A DNA stretch of 50,949 nt from assembly GCA_012735535.1 (NCBI GenBank), contig JAAYHC010000053.1, positions 1-50,949 of the forward strand. The letters are read 5' to 3'. Under the pieces are notes generated by a model. It was given only the letters and a program-made list of their open reading frames with translations. It did no database searches and was not told the DNA's origin. Position 1 is the stretch's first letter, and each line of letters starts with the position of its first letter. This stretch comes from Bacillota bacterium (GTDB lineage Bacteria; Bacillota; UBA5301). Of the stretch, positions 11,950 to 21,089 are shown one piece after another. A program made the position numbers and the translations under genes.

Positions 11950-12786
11950 TTACTGGAGTCGATGCGCCCGCTTCTTCCGTCTAATTTCGGCGAGCCGGGA
12001 GTTGATTCCTCCCCTGTGTATGTGGGCCTCCCGGGAGTCCTCGTCCCCTTGACCGGCGCTATTGAGAACGTCGGCGGCGGAGAGTCCGGTTTCCGCAATA
12101 AGAATCAGTCCACGCTCGAGACGACCTACATCCTCCGGACGGTGGGCATCGCTGCCGACCAGAAATTTGACGCCTACATCCCTAGCTATCTTAATATATT
12201 CGGGTGTAATATGCTCATGATTGCAGTTAATCTCCAGCGCGGTACCCCTGGCAGCACAGACTGCCGCCAGAGCTTTAGTATCGATGTTCAGGCGATAGCC
12301 CGGGTGGGTCACCGCCAGGACCGGATGGCGCTCCACTGCACGAATCACCGCTTTGGTATTGTAAAACCGGTTTCGCGTATCCCACTGTTTAAATCTCTTA
12401 CCCAAGAAATTAGAGAGTGAGAGATGCCAGAAATCGGAAGGGCGCGCCGTTTTGACCAGCGGGTGCAGCCCGACCAGCAGGTAATCCAGGTGTTCCAGAA
12501 TCTCCGGTGGAATGTCGATATCCCCATCGGTACTGATGATGTTGGCCTCCGCGCCAACCAACACCCGGATACCGGAGAGCTTCCGGCGGGCAACAAAAAC
12601 ATCCGCTTTGATCTGTAAGAAATCGGAGAGCTTTTTGACCCCGATCCCGAACAGATTGGCCGGTCCATGATCGGCGATTCCGACAATTTGCAGTCCCTGG
12701 CGTTTGGCGGCTGCTGCATTCTCCAGCACGCTGCCGGTGCCATGCGAGTAGACGGTATGGGTATGGTAATCGGCAATCAGTTTCAT
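11950..12786 (-). CDS. PHP-domain phosphoesterase (YcdX-like)
   Basis: This is a PHP-family metal-dependent phosphoesterase, 278 residues from the ATG at 12786, which follows AGGAGGTTTGCCC. A longer frame exists upstream but lacks a ribosome site and crosses a terminator. Metal ligands are visible in DYHTHTVYSHGTG, IADHGP, VGAEANI, THPGY and GSDAHRPED, all typical of the YcdX branch. It resembles the PHP protein at 14324-15076, so the two may be paralogues. The last 40 residues are charged and probably disordered. Position next to rapZ is common in clostridia. The substrate is unknown. Confidence 0.88.
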   Translation of the reverse strand: MKLIADYHTHTVYSHGTGSVLENAAAAKRQGLQIVGIADHGPANLFGIGVKKLSDFLQIKADVFVARRKLSGIRVLVGAEANIISTDGDIDIPPEILEHLDYLLVGLHPLVKTARPSDFWHLSLSNFLGKRFKQWDTRNRFYNTKAVIRAVERHPVLAVTHPGYRLNIDTKALAAVCAARGTALEINCNHEHITPEYIKIARDVGVKFLVGSDAHRPEDVGRLERGLILIAETGLSAADVLNSAGQGDEDSREAHIHRGGINSRLAEIRRKKRAHRLQ

Positions 12787-12803
12787 GGGCAAACCTCCTA
12801 TAA

Positions 12804-12835
12804 CAAAAAAGCTGCGCTCGCATAATAGCACAGCT
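12804..12835 (-). terminator. Rho-independent terminator after the GHL10 gene
   Basis: On the minus strand, AGCTGTGC and GCGCAGCT pair (8 bp, one GU) around a TATTATGCGA loop, followed by six T residues. It lies about 36 bases past the GHL10 stop and ends just before the ribosome site of the PHP gene. Confidence 0.85.
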
Positions 12836-12870
12836 AGTGTTTCCCAGTTCACCCCGCTGATTGCGTTTCT

Positions 12871-13977
12871 TTATTGGAGGGCGGCAAAAAGATTACCCTC
12901 GGCCATAGTGCGATACTCAAAAAAGACCATCCCGGAAAAACCCAAGCGGTTAACCACCTGAATCTGGTCGAGCAACTCGTTTGGTTTGCCTTGCAGCTTA
13001 TAAGCTCCGATCCCGGGATAAACCCTGGTCGTCCCGACCTTAGCCTTGAGCTCGTGCAAAGCCGGCACCAACTGGTCCGAACGGTCAAAATAGGCCATAG
13101 GCACCACAAAATCGACTTTACCCTCGATTAACCAGGCGGACCAATCTTGAAAATATTTGTTCCTCGCCCGTTCGAGATCATAGACCACCGCGGCGGAATA
13201 GATTATCCGTCGTGGCTGTTCCGCAATGACCCGGCCGATCAGCTCAACGGTCTGAGTCACCTGGTACTGGCGCCACAAATCCCAGACCTTCTGTTTAAAA
13301 GAAAGCTCGGAAGTTATCGCGACCGCCGGATCCCAACCGACTAAGGCTTGGAAAGCGCTTCTACTGCCGGCGGAATAGCCGAATTCAGGCCCGGGATAGC
13401 GGATATAATCCAAATGCACCCCGTCAACGGCATAATTTGCAATAAGTTCGCGCACAATTTCCGCCAGATACTCTTTAACTCCGGGAGAGCCCGGATCGAG
13501 GAAGATAGCCGGTACATCGGGAGCCTCCTGGGGCCCGTAGGTTAAGAGTGATCGTCCGGTCTTGTCGACCTGGACCCACTCCGGGTGTTGGTAAATGATA
13601 TGCTCGGGCGAGCTGGGCCGCGAACCTCTGTTGGCAGCGGTAAAAGCATTTACCCAGACATGCACCCGCAGTCCCCGGGCATGCGCCCGGTCAATCAGGT
13701 AGGCAAGAGGATCGAAACCCGGCGGAACCCCATCGGCCGGCGGCAAAATGCACGAGGTGTAATAGGCTTCAGCTCTGCCGCATACTTGGGCAAAGAGATC
13801 TTGGATCCCGACACTCGTCGCCGTATCAATGATCCGGTCGATCTCATCGGGAGTAGCTAAGTTAAACCGCACCACCCAAAGCCCGGCCAGCTCGGTCGGC
13901 TGCTGCGGCTTGGCCTCGGCTACCAGGGGCAATGCGGGTAAACTAACCACGAGCAAGATCAAGAGCAACTTCTTCAT
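12871..13977 (-). CDS. Secreted family-10-like glycosyl hydrolase (GHL10/DUF187)
   Basis: This 368-residue protein starts with a Sec signal peptide (MKKLLLILLVVSLPALPLVAEA). It continues as a TIM-barrel domain of the GHL10 family: LAGLWVVRFNLATPDEI, GLRVHVWVNAFTAANRG, NYAVDGVHLDYIRYPG, and VDFVVPMAYFDRSDQL. Members are thought to act on cell-wall or other polysaccharides, but substrates are mostly unproven. No obvious ribosome site precedes the ATG at 13977. A GCAGG-N19-GAATAT motif ends nine bases before it. A terminator follows, so it is a single-gene unit ahead of the PHP-rapZ run. Confidence 0.88.
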   Translation of the reverse strand: MKKLLLILLVVSLPALPLVAEAKPQQPTELAGLWVVRFNLATPDEIDRIIDTATSVGIQDLFAQVCGRAEAYYTSCILPPADGVPPGFDPLAYLIDRAHARGLRVHVWVNAFTAANRGSRPSSPEHIIYQHPEWVQVDKTGRSLLTYGPQEAPDVPAIFLDPGSPGVKEYLAEIVRELIANYAVDGVHLDYIRYPGPEFGYSAGSRSAFQALVGWDPAVAITSELSFKQKVWDLWRQYQVTQTVELIGRVIAEQPRRIIYSAAVVYDLERARNKYFQDWSAWLIEGKVDFVVPMAYFDRSDQLVPALHELKAKVGTTRVYPGIGAYKLQGKPNELLDQIQVVNRLGFSGMVFFEYRTMAEGNLFAALQ

Positions 13978-13985
13978 AAGCCGAG

Positions 13986-14015
13986 ATATTCGCGGTCATG
14001 GCAACAAAAACCTGC
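13986..14015 (-). promoter_or_regulatory. GCAGG-N19-GAATAT motif upstream of the GHL10 gene
   Basis: On the minus strand, GCAGG (14015-14011) is followed after exactly 19 bases by GAATAT (13991-13986), nine bases before the GHL10 start. The same two boxes with the same spacing precede cheR. An ATGGCA...TGCCAT inverted repeat overlaps it. The function is unknown. Confidence 0.35.
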
Positions 14016-14068
14016 TGCCATGGGGGCTATAGGTTAAACCTAAAGCGGGAAGGAGGTGGCTTGTCATT

Positions 14069-14323
14069 ATGAGTTGGCTGACAGCCGGAGTGATGATCAT
14101 CAACCTCGCCCTGTTTTTGTGGGCCGGCCATCTGTACTACACCCAAGCCATCAGCACCAGGACTTTCTATGGTTTTAAGGCCTTATTCTACTTTTTGTTG
14201 ATCATCACGACCGCGTGGGTTAAAGCTGATCCTCCGCCACCGCCACTGTTGATGTACGCAATCTTGCTCTGTTTCCTCAAAGACCTGTACTACTTTCTCC
14301 AACCTTTACGCTGGCGACCATAA
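14069..14323 (+). CDS. Small three-helix membrane protein of unknown function
   Basis: This 84-residue protein is predicted by eye to span the membrane three times (about residues 5-24, 33-51 and 58-78). A PPPPP turn lies between the second and third helices. It has a strong ribosome site, GGAAGGAGGTGG, at good spacing before the ATG, which is the main reason to accept it. I do not recognise a family. It is the only plus-strand gene between two minus-strand genes; its stop abuts the stop of the PHP gene at 14324 with no space for a terminator. Confidence 0.75.
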   Translation: MSWLTAGVMIINLALFLWAGHLYYTQAISTRTFYGFKALFYFLLIITTAWVKADPPPPPLLMYAILLCFLKDLYYFLQPLRWRP

Positions 14324-15076
14324 CTAAACTTGTGGGCTGGCCGAATCTTGTCGTTTGAGTTTGCCCCGTTTGGCCAAGTAAGCCTCGATGCCCTCGGCGG
14401 TAAGGTTGATGATCTGATCATCGCTAATCCCGCATTCTCTCGCTAAGGCCAGGGCAGCATCCAGTTTCCCGATATCATCGGCAAAGTGGGCGTCACTCGA
14501 GATGAGGACCGGTGCCCGTAGTTTGGCCGCTAAGCGGGCAATCAGAGTACAGTTTTCCAGGCTCCCCTGACGCACCACCGTTAACGAGGCGTTGTTGATC
14601 TCGATTGCCTTGCCAAGCTCGGCCGCGACCGAAACCACCTGTTCATAATCGAGCGGGTAGGTGGGGTTACCTGGGTGAACCAATCCGTCAACGAGGGGAT
14701 TGGCTAAGACCTTAATCGCCGCTTGGGTATTCTCCTCAAGCGAGCCCCCGCTATAGCCGGCATCGGAATGAAACCCGGCCAAGACCCAGGGCAGCCTGGC
14801 CAAGATCCGAGTCGGCAGATCGAGTTCACCGTCGCAATTGATGATATTGGCTTCCACCCCGGCGAGGATATTGACACCGGCGATTTGGGGCGGGACCACT
14901 CTGAGGTTTCCAAAATAATAATAGTGCGGCGCCCCCGGCATGTTCGGACCGTGCTCGCAGAGTCCCAGATAGGTCAAGCCCTTCTCCGCAGCAGCCACGG
15001 CCATCTCGGTGATGGTTGAATAAGCATGACCGCTGGCCAACGAATGGGTATGCAGATCTCCAGCAAATTTTGACAT
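14324..15076 (-). CDS. PHP-domain phosphoesterase, second copy
   Basis: This 250-residue PHP-family protein has the metal-binding motifs GDLHTHSLASGHA, CEHGPN, GVEANIIN, VHPGNP and SSDAHFADDIG. It is of the YcdX type and is shorter than its relative at 11950-12786, lacking that protein's C-terminal extension. The ATG follows AGAGGGGGCACGCTAG. It begins 34 bases after the GH15 gene and is likely cotranscribed with it. The substrate is unknown. Confidence 0.88.
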   Translation of the reverse strand: MSKFAGDLHTHSLASGHAYSTITEMAVAAAEKGLTYLGLCEHGPNMPGAPHYYYFGNLRVVPPQIAGVNILAGVEANIINCDGELDLPTRILARLPWVLAGFHSDAGYSGGSLEENTQAAIKVLANPLVDGLVHPGNPTYPLDYEQVVSVAAELGKAIEINNASLTVVRQGSLENCTLIARLAAKLRAPVLISSDAHFADDIGKLDAALALARECGISDDQIINLTAEGIEAYLAKRGKLKRQDSASPQV

Positions 15077-15110
15077 CTAGCGTGCCCCCTCTGCCCCACT
15101 ACTTCCCCGA

Positions 15111-17102
15111 TCAGGCCGGCGGTTCCTGCCTGCCGGTAAGTTGACGGTACCGGCGTAAGTAACGCTGAACGGCCAAAACATAGGTGCTATGCGACCAAGT
15201 CAGCGGCGAGACCGACAGCGGTGTGCCGCTGTAGGGATCAACCTGTTCGGCCATCATTCCGGCCTCGGAACTATGCTCCACACACCATTCCAAAAGATTT
15301 AACGCAGAGTGCAATTCGGGGAGTTCGCCGGCGACCTCGATCAACCACAGGGCAAGCCACAAGGTGGGGACAAACCACGGGTTGCCAGGAATCGTCGCAA
15401 TATCCTGTGATTTCTGATGATAATAGTCATTGGTGTATCTGGCTACACCACCAACCCTGCTTTTGACCCATAAGCCGTCTTTGATCGCCCGCATCGTCTT
15501 GACGACGAGCGGATCGGTAGGCGGCAAGACCCCGAACTCACAGACCCCAAAGACGGAACTCTCAAGAGTGTAGTCTTTCACGAGCCCCTCGGCGGTGGGA
15601 TAGACTCCCCGCAGGAAGCGGCTATTCTTCTCATCCCAGAGATAAGTCAAGATCGCCTCTTTGACCTCACCGGCGGCCACCTCATAGGTGAGAGCCCGGC
15701 GATAATGACCGAACAGACGAGCGAAATTGCCGGCGGCTTTGAGGGCAGCATAAACCGCCGCCGCGGTAAAGGTAAAGATCCCGCGGCGCTCCTCCCAAAG
15801 GTCATAACTGGCAGCGGGCAGATGGGTCTGGGGATCGCGATAACTAACCAGGAAATTGGCTGCCCGCTGAATTAACGGAGCGTATAACTCTTCGATGAAT
15901 TCCAGATTACGCGTGCACTCATAATGGTGCCAGAGCGCCCAGAGCACCAGGGCGGTTTCATCTTCTTGAATCGGATATTGCGGTTTTCCATCGCGAACCC
16001 ACGGATGCCAGCTGGATCCGAGCGAGCCGTCCGGATTATATTTATGCCAGAAAAATCCCTCCGGACTTAGTAGATTCGTACAAAAGCGAAAAAACCGCTT
16101 GCTGATCTCATGATATCCGGCACTATCCAGCGCATAGGCGACCAAAGCCCCGTCGCGCGGCCACAAGTAGCTGTAGTGATCGCGGTTGGTCTCCATGATA
16201 TCGGTATCATTGGCCGCGAGAATTGCTCCCCGCTGATCGGTCTGGGTTCTGACCACGAGAAGGCTGCGTTTATAGGCCTCTATCACCTGCGGGGGCAGGT
16301 CTCCGAAATCAAGGGGATTTCTGGTCACCCAAGTTTGCCAATAGACCTTGGTCTCATGGAGCAGCGCATCGAGCCCGTCCCGTTTAACCTGGGCGTTAAG
16401 TTCGCGGGCCTCGGCGAGACTCTCCCCAACCGCGATCCAGTACCAGAGCTCCTGCTCTCCGTGGGGGCCGATGACAAAACGAATGGAGACCGCACTATCA
16501 ACCGAACCTTGCGCGACCGGATTACCTTCCAGCTGGCCGTCTTCGGCGTCACGCCAGGTCCCTTCCGCGCCACCGAAGCGTTTGGTACCGGTCGCATATT
16601 GAAAGAAAGGGTTCTCCTCGGCCCGACCTTTAACCGCTGCACCAATAAGAAAGACCCGGTTTAGCTTGTAATGAATCATCACCCGGCTCAACGGATCAAA
16701 CAGGGCGGTATCTCCGACATCGGTCTGGTTAATACTAAAGTCATGCGTGAAAAAGAGCCGGACCTCGCGCTCTGCAGCAGTCAAATTGCGCACTGTAAGC
16801 CGGCGCAGCAGAATATTCCGGCGAAAGTGCACCGCATCATTTAAGGTCAGTTCCAAGCCTAGTTCCGGGCAAGTAGATTTAACATCGGTTACCAACGAAT
16901 CGGGCAGATAACGCAAAGTATGTTGCCAGCGCTCATCTTCGCACCAGAGAAAGCGGCCATCGACCCAGGCGCCGATCCGGTTTTTGTGGCCCATAATGTG
17001 GTTCATCTGTCCGACATAAGGGTAATAAAAGTCCCGCATATTCAGTTTGGCATCAAAGTTAACTAAGATCTTGCCATTTCCGATGACTAAAGCTCTCGGC
17101 AT
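15111..17102 (-). CDS. Glycoside hydrolase family 15 (glucoamylase-like)
   Basis: This 663-residue enzyme has the GH15 layout: an N-terminal beta-sandwich domain (about residues 1-270) and an alpha/alpha barrel. Signatures are HYSYLWPRDGALVAYAL, QEDETALVLWALW, ASYDLWEERRG with the likely catalytic acid, and GMMAEQVDP with the likely catalytic base. Family members release glucose from starch, glycogen, dextran or trehalose. No signal peptide is seen, so it should be cytoplasmic and act on stored glucan. I take the ATG at 17102, eight bases after GGTGG; a TTG one codon earlier is less likely. It is divergent from the DUF4912-GH57 pair. Confidence 0.9.
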   Translation of the reverse strand: MPRALVIGNGKILVNFDAKLNMRDFYYPYVGQMNHIMGHKNRIGAWVDGRFLWCEDERWQHTLRYLPDSLVTDVKSTCPELGLELTLNDAVHFRRNILLRRLTVRNLTAAEREVRLFFTHDFSINQTDVGDTALFDPLSRVMIHYKLNRVFLIGAAVKGRAEENPFFQYATGTKRFGGAEGTWRDAEDGQLEGNPVAQGSVDSAVSIRFVIGPHGEQELWYWIAVGESLAEARELNAQVKRDGLDALLHETKVYWQTWVTRNPLDFGDLPPQVIEAYKRSLLVVRTQTDQRGAILAANDTDIMETNRDHYSYLWPRDGALVAYALDSAGYHEISKRFFRFCTNLLSPEGFFWHKYNPDGSLGSSWHPWVRDGKPQYPIQEDETALVLWALWHHYECTRNLEFIEELYAPLIQRAANFLVSYRDPQTHLPAASYDLWEERRGIFTFTAAAVYAALKAAGNFARLFGHYRRALTYEVAAGEVKEAILTYLWDEKNSRFLRGVYPTAEGLVKDYTLESSVFGVCEFGVLPPTDPLVVKTMRAIKDGLWVKSRVGGVARYTNDYYHQKSQDIATIPGNPWFVPTLWLALWLIEVAGELPELHSALNLLEWCVEHSSEAGMMAEQVDPYSGTPLSVSPLTWSHSTYVLAVQRYLRRYRQLTGRQEPPA

Positions 17103-17200
17103 CAATACACCACCGTACTTAATTTGACCGGTCGCGCGGAGAATAAATCAGCTTTTTGACGTGGATATTAATACAGTATTCAAGATCTGAGGTGTGCCCA

Positions 17201-18034
17201 ATGAAATGCAAAGCTGAAGTCCCTCGCCGGCCACGGAATGTCACAATTACCTGGCCGGTTTTCGAGCCTGCCGTTAGTGAACCGGAGCCGCCGCTACCCC
17301 CGCCGTATGAGCGAACGGCGCTCTACTTATTGGTCAGAGATCCGCAATGCTTATTCGCCTTTTGGAACTTGCATCCGGGACTCTCAGCGACATTTGGTGC
17401 GAATCGGTTTAAAGTCTTACGTCTTTATGAGGTCGCGGATGGAAAAATCACCTACACCCAATACGGGATCGGCGATGCCACCAGCTGGTACTGTACGGAG
17501 GCCGAACCGGATACCACCTATTACGGTGAACTTGGCCTATTGGAGCCGGACGGCCGGTTCACGCTCCTGGCCCGATCGAATCAGGTCCATTCGCCGCGCA
17601 ATACCTTCTCTGCAGTCACCGATGAAGAATGGTTAACCATCGAAGAGCTCTATGGGATGAGCGTCGGCCTCACGCAAATGATGGGCTCGGAAGAACTGCT
17701 GCACGCAGCCGGCGAACACTTGGCCCAGCAACTTGGCTCGGAAGCCGTCTCCAGTTTTTCCAGTCCTATTGGCGCCTATGGCCTAGCACAGCCGGCAGCT
17801 AAAGACCAAGACCTGAGCTTGGAAACGACCGCTTTCCTCACCATTTACGGCAAGACAACCCCTGGGGCGAGTCTGATGCTGAACGGCCAACCGTTAGTAA
17901 CCGATCAAGCCGGGCAGTTCGTTTATACGCTACCGCTCGGAGAAGGGGAGCTCACGGTGGTGGTCCAGGCCACCTCCCCTGATCAAGATCTCACGCAAGC
18001 CCAAGAGCTAAAGATAACCTATCAAACGAGGTGA
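17201..18034 (+). CDS. DUF4912-domain protein
   Basis: This 277-residue protein starts at the ATG at 17201 behind GAGGTG. A longer frame from 17156 would need a TTG with no ribosome site. The central region matches DUF4912: TALYLLVRDPQCLFAFWNL and YYGELGLLEPDGRF. The C-terminal 75 residues look like a carbohydrate- or Ig-like beta module (TIYGKTTPGASLMLNGQPL, then AGQFVYTLPL). In other Firmicutes DUF4912 proteins sit beside GH57 branching enzymes, as here, where the next gene starts six bases later. A glucan-binding or regulatory role is an inference from neighbours only. Confidence 0.82.
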   Translation: MKCKAEVPRRPRNVTITWPVFEPAVSEPEPPLPPPYERTALYLLVRDPQCLFAFWNLHPGLSATFGANRFKVLRLYEVADGKITYTQYGIGDATSWYCTEAEPDTTYYGELGLLEPDGRFTLLARSNQVHSPRNTFSAVTDEEWLTIEELYGMSVGLTQMMGSEELLHAAGEHLAQQLGSEAVSSFSSPIGAYGLAQPAAKDQDLSLETTAFLTIYGKTTPGASLMLNGQPLVTDQAGQFVYTLPLGEGELTVVVQATSPDQDLTQAQELKITYQTR

Positions 18035-18039
18035 ACACC

Positions 18040-19620
18040 ATGAGTCAGGGCTATTTGGCCTTCATTTTGCATGCCCACCTGCCCTTTGTGCGCCATCCGG
18101 AGCACAGTTATTTTTTAGAAGAGCAGTGGTTGTACGAAGCGATTAATGAAACCTATCTGCCTCTCCTACGCGTATTCGAAGGCTGGCTGCGTGACGGGGT
18201 TCCGGCCAGGATCACCATCTCTTTGACCCCGCCGCTCTTAGAGATGTTGCGTGACAACCTCTTGATGGAGCGGTTTAGCCGGTCGCTCGCCAAAACGCTC
18301 GAATTAACCTATAAAGAACTGGACCGCACCGCGGCCAATTACGCGGAACACCGCATCGTCTGCATGTACCGCGATTTGTTCGAGACCAACCGCTTTGATT
18401 TCCATGAGCGATATCAGCGCGACCTCGTCGGCGCCTTCGCCCGTCTGCAAGAAGCCGGGATTCTGGAGATCATCACCTCGGCCGCCACCCATGGTTTTCT
18501 GCCGCTCTTAGACGCCGACCCAACAGCGGCCCGCGCCCAAATCCAGCTGGGCGTCGAAACGTACCGCAAACACTTGGAGCGCGACCCCAGCGGTTTCTGG
18601 CTGCCGGAATGCGGCTTTGCCCCGGGCCAAGACCGCTGGCTCGTGGCCAATGGCATCAAATATGTCATTCTGGATACCCATGGTCTGCTCTTCGCCTCAC
18701 CGCGGCCCCGCTATGGTAATTTTGCCCCGATCTTTTGCCGCTCAGGATTAGCTGCTTTCGGCCGGGATCTCGAATCCTCCAAGCAGGTCTGGTCACAGCA
18801 AGAAGGATATCCCGGTGATTATGATTACCGTGACTTTTACCGGGATATCGGATATGACCTCGACCAGGATTATATTTATCCGTACATCCAACCAAACGGT
18901 GAGCGGACCCATACCGGCTTGAAGTACTACCGGATCACCGGGCCAACCCCGCACAAAGAGCTGTACAACCCCGCAGCCGCCCGCGAAAAAGCCGCCATCC
19001 ACGCCGGCAACTTCGTTTTTAACCGTGAACATCAGATCAGGTACTTGGCTGCGATCATGGATCGCAAGCCGATCGTCGTCGCCCCGTATGACATGGAACT
19101 CTTCGGTCATTGGTGGTTCGAAGGCCCGCAGTGGTTGGACTATGTTGTCCGCAAGATCTGTTACGACCAGCAGGTAATCAAATTAATTACCCCGAGTGAT
19201 TATCTGAGAGAATATCCCCGCAATCAGGTTTCGACACCGACCATGTCCAGCTGGGGGTGGAAAGGGTATAACGAAGTGTGGCTGAACGGGGCCAATGATT
19301 GGCTCTACCCACATCTCTATGAAGCCGCAGCCAGAATGAAAGAGCTGGCCCAAACCTATCCCCAGGCCGACGGACTGCTGCGCCGGGCTTTGAACCAAGC
19401 CGCCAGAGAGTTGCTGCTCGCCCAAAGTTCCGACTGGGCTTTTATCATGAAAACGGGAACCGTGACCGCTTACGCACGTAAACGCTTCAAACTGCATATT
19501 CATCGTTTCACCGAAATCTACCGGCAGATCAAAGAAGAACGCCTCGATGAAGGCTGGCTTGCCGACCTCGAGGCGAAGGACAACATCTTCTCAACCATTG
19601 ACTATAGGCTCTATGCCTGA
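18040..19620 (+). CDS. GH57 1,4-alpha-glucan branching enzyme (DUF1957 type)
   Basis: This 526-residue GH57 enzyme introduces alpha-1,6 branches into glycogen-like glucan. Motifs are AFILHAHLPFVRHPE at the N terminus, the nucleophile region GFWLPECGFAPGQD (catalytic glutamate), and PYDMELFGHWWFEGP with the acid/base aspartate. The C-terminal helical DUF1957 domain follows (ASWGWKGYNEVW-like region seen as SSWGWKGYNEVWLNG). The ATG at 18040 follows GAGGTGAACACC, overlapping the end of the DUF4912 gene. It converges on the DUF4139 gene with a 10-base overlap. Confidence 0.92.
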   Translation: MSQGYLAFILHAHLPFVRHPEHSYFLEEQWLYEAINETYLPLLRVFEGWLRDGVPARITISLTPPLLEMLRDNLLMERFSRSLAKTLELTYKELDRTAANYAEHRIVCMYRDLFETNRFDFHERYQRDLVGAFARLQEAGILEIITSAATHGFLPLLDADPTAARAQIQLGVETYRKHLERDPSGFWLPECGFAPGQDRWLVANGIKYVILDTHGLLFASPRPRYGNFAPIFCRSGLAAFGRDLESSKQVWSQQEGYPGDYDYRDFYRDIGYDLDQDYIYPYIQPNGERTHTGLKYYRITGPTPHKELYNPAAAREKAAIHAGNFVFNREHQIRYLAAIMDRKPIVVAPYDMELFGHWWFEGPQWLDYVVRKICYDQQVIKLITPSDYLREYPRNQVSTPTMSSWGWKGYNEVWLNGANDWLYPHLYEAAARMKELAQTYPQADGLLRRALNQAARELLLAQSSDWAFIMKTGTVTAYARKRFKLHIHRFTEIYRQIKEERLDEGWLADLEAKDNIFSTIDYRLYA

Positions 19621-21029
19621 TAGAGATAGCGAACCGTGTACTCCAGGCTAACTTCTTCCCCGGCGGGAATGGTTAGTGCGAATTCGACTTGTGTTGCCGA
19701 AGTCTGGGTGAACTTATGACTCCGCTTGATAATCTCCCAATTAGCCCCGGCATCGAGATGTTCGCGGACGATCACGGTCGCCGCTTGGTCCCCACCGTTG
19801 GCAATGGTGATCCGGTACGATTCTTGCCGGGAATCTTTGGTCGGGCGCACCAGTTCGGTCTGGACTCGTTCCGCGGTTAAACCGAAGGCATTACCGAGGG
19901 TAATCTCGGCTTTGGCCCCTTGCGGCAAGTTCTTTAGGTTATCCTCGCCGGCAAACCGCAGCGCTCCGGTCTGATCGGCGATAAAGACCCGTACTCGTCC
20001 GGCCGGCAAGGGCAAACCTAACCCAGCCTCCTCGTTATTGGTGAAGACGAGCTTAGCTCCAACCTCGCGCGGATTGATCCGGGCATCGTAGATGAACTGT
20101 TCCTCAATCGGAACCGCCACGGCCTCGACCAGACGCAGCTGCTTAGTTTGTCGGGCCCGCAGTTCGGTCGGTTCGTTGATCGTATACAGATGGTAGATGG
20201 CGAAATCGGAGCGGGTGGCCAAATCGTTGCTGACGGCGTATTCAGGCGCAGCCGCTGTCTTAAACGCCCGGTCATAAGCTAACGGAATAGGTTGCGGGGT
20301 CGTATTAACTTCGCCGGCGACCAAACGCAACTTGACGGTGCCGTAATCGAAATTACTATGATTGGTTACGGTCGCCCAGGTATCCAAATGGGCAACCCCG
20401 CTCACCCGATCATATTCCAACCGATAATCGCCCTGCCAATCTAAGCCATGGGTAAGATAGCTGAGACGAGCCGAAACATTTTGCGCTGTGGCTAAATCAC
20501 TGAAGACGCGTGCCGCCAAGGACGGGACAACGCTATAATCGGGATTAGGCTCCAGGCTCCGGATCTTGACGACCTTATCTTGATTAATACTCACGATCCC
20601 GGTCTCGGTTTCCAACAAAATCTGGCCGGATTCGGCAGAGGCAAGCACGCCTAGAAGCTCTTCACCACCCTCAACGGTTACACCAATCCGCCGCCCGAGA
20701 TGGGCTGCCAACAGTTCATACTGACCGCTGAAACCCGGGGTAAAGTTCTGCTCCCGGACCCGTACTTTGTCGCCATTGGGGCCCCAATCGATTCGGAAAG
20801 ACTGTCCGTCAGCGGTTGGCGGCAGATCCGTCCATTGAAGATAGTTACTGCCCGGCTCCAGTACCGCCTGGATCTCCTGAGTGATAAGTGCGAAGTTTTG
20901 GTTGTAAACCGTGATTTCCCGCGCCGGGTCTGCTCCGGCGAGCGCCCGGTCCGCACCGGCACCAAACCCGGCGTAAGCTATAACAGCGATTAGCACCGGC
21001 ACTACCAAATAACCAAGTTTGCGTAGCAT
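19611..21029 (-). CDS. DUF4139-domain exported protein
   Basis: This 472-residue protein starts with a signal peptide or anchor (about residues 5-30). The body matches DUF4139: ITVYNQNFALITQEI at the start, SYLTHGLDWQGDYRLEYD in the middle, and a C-terminal beta-rich region with AGRVRVFIADQTGALRFAGED and VVIVREHLDAGANWEI-like strands. The family is widespread and its function is unproven. It is the last gene of a minus-strand run with cwlD, the GT4 gene and the nucleotidyltransferase gene, starting 60 bases after the latter. The ribosome site is AGAGGGGG. Confidence 0.85.
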   Translation of the reverse strand: MLRKLGYLVVPVLIAVIAYAGFGAGADRALAGADPAREITVYNQNFALITQEIQAVLEPGSNYLQWTDLPPTADGQSFRIDWGPNGDKVRVREQNFTPGFSGQYELLAAHLGRRIGVTVEGGEELLGVLASAESGQILLETETGIVSINQDKVVKIRSLEPNPDYSVVPSLAARVFSDLATAQNVSARLSYLTHGLDWQGDYRLEYDRVSGVAHLDTWATVTNHSNFDYGTVKLRLVAGEVNTTPQPIPLAYDRAFKTAAAPEYAVSNDLATRSDFAIYHLYTINEPTELRARQTKQLRLVEAVAVPIEEQFIYDARINPREVGAKLVFTNNEEAGLGLPLPAGRVRVFIADQTGALRFAGEDNLKNLPQGAKAEITLGNAFGLTAERVQTELVRPTKDSRQESYRITIANGGDQAATVIVREHLDAGANWEIIKRSHKFTQTSATQVEFALTIPAGEEVSLEYTVRYLYQA

Positions 21030-21089
21030 TGTAAAAACCCCCTCTAAGCCAATCCTTTATCTCTTAGACGGGGCGCAACGCAGAAAAGT

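Noticed and set aside
12787-12852. N-terminal extension of the PHP protein upstream of 12786
   Set aside because: It has no ribosome site and runs through a terminator hairpin; AGGAGG fixes the start at 12786.
17140-17185. TTGACG with TATTCA as a promoter for the DUF4912 gene
   Set aside because: The spacing is only 15 bases and the -10 box is poor.
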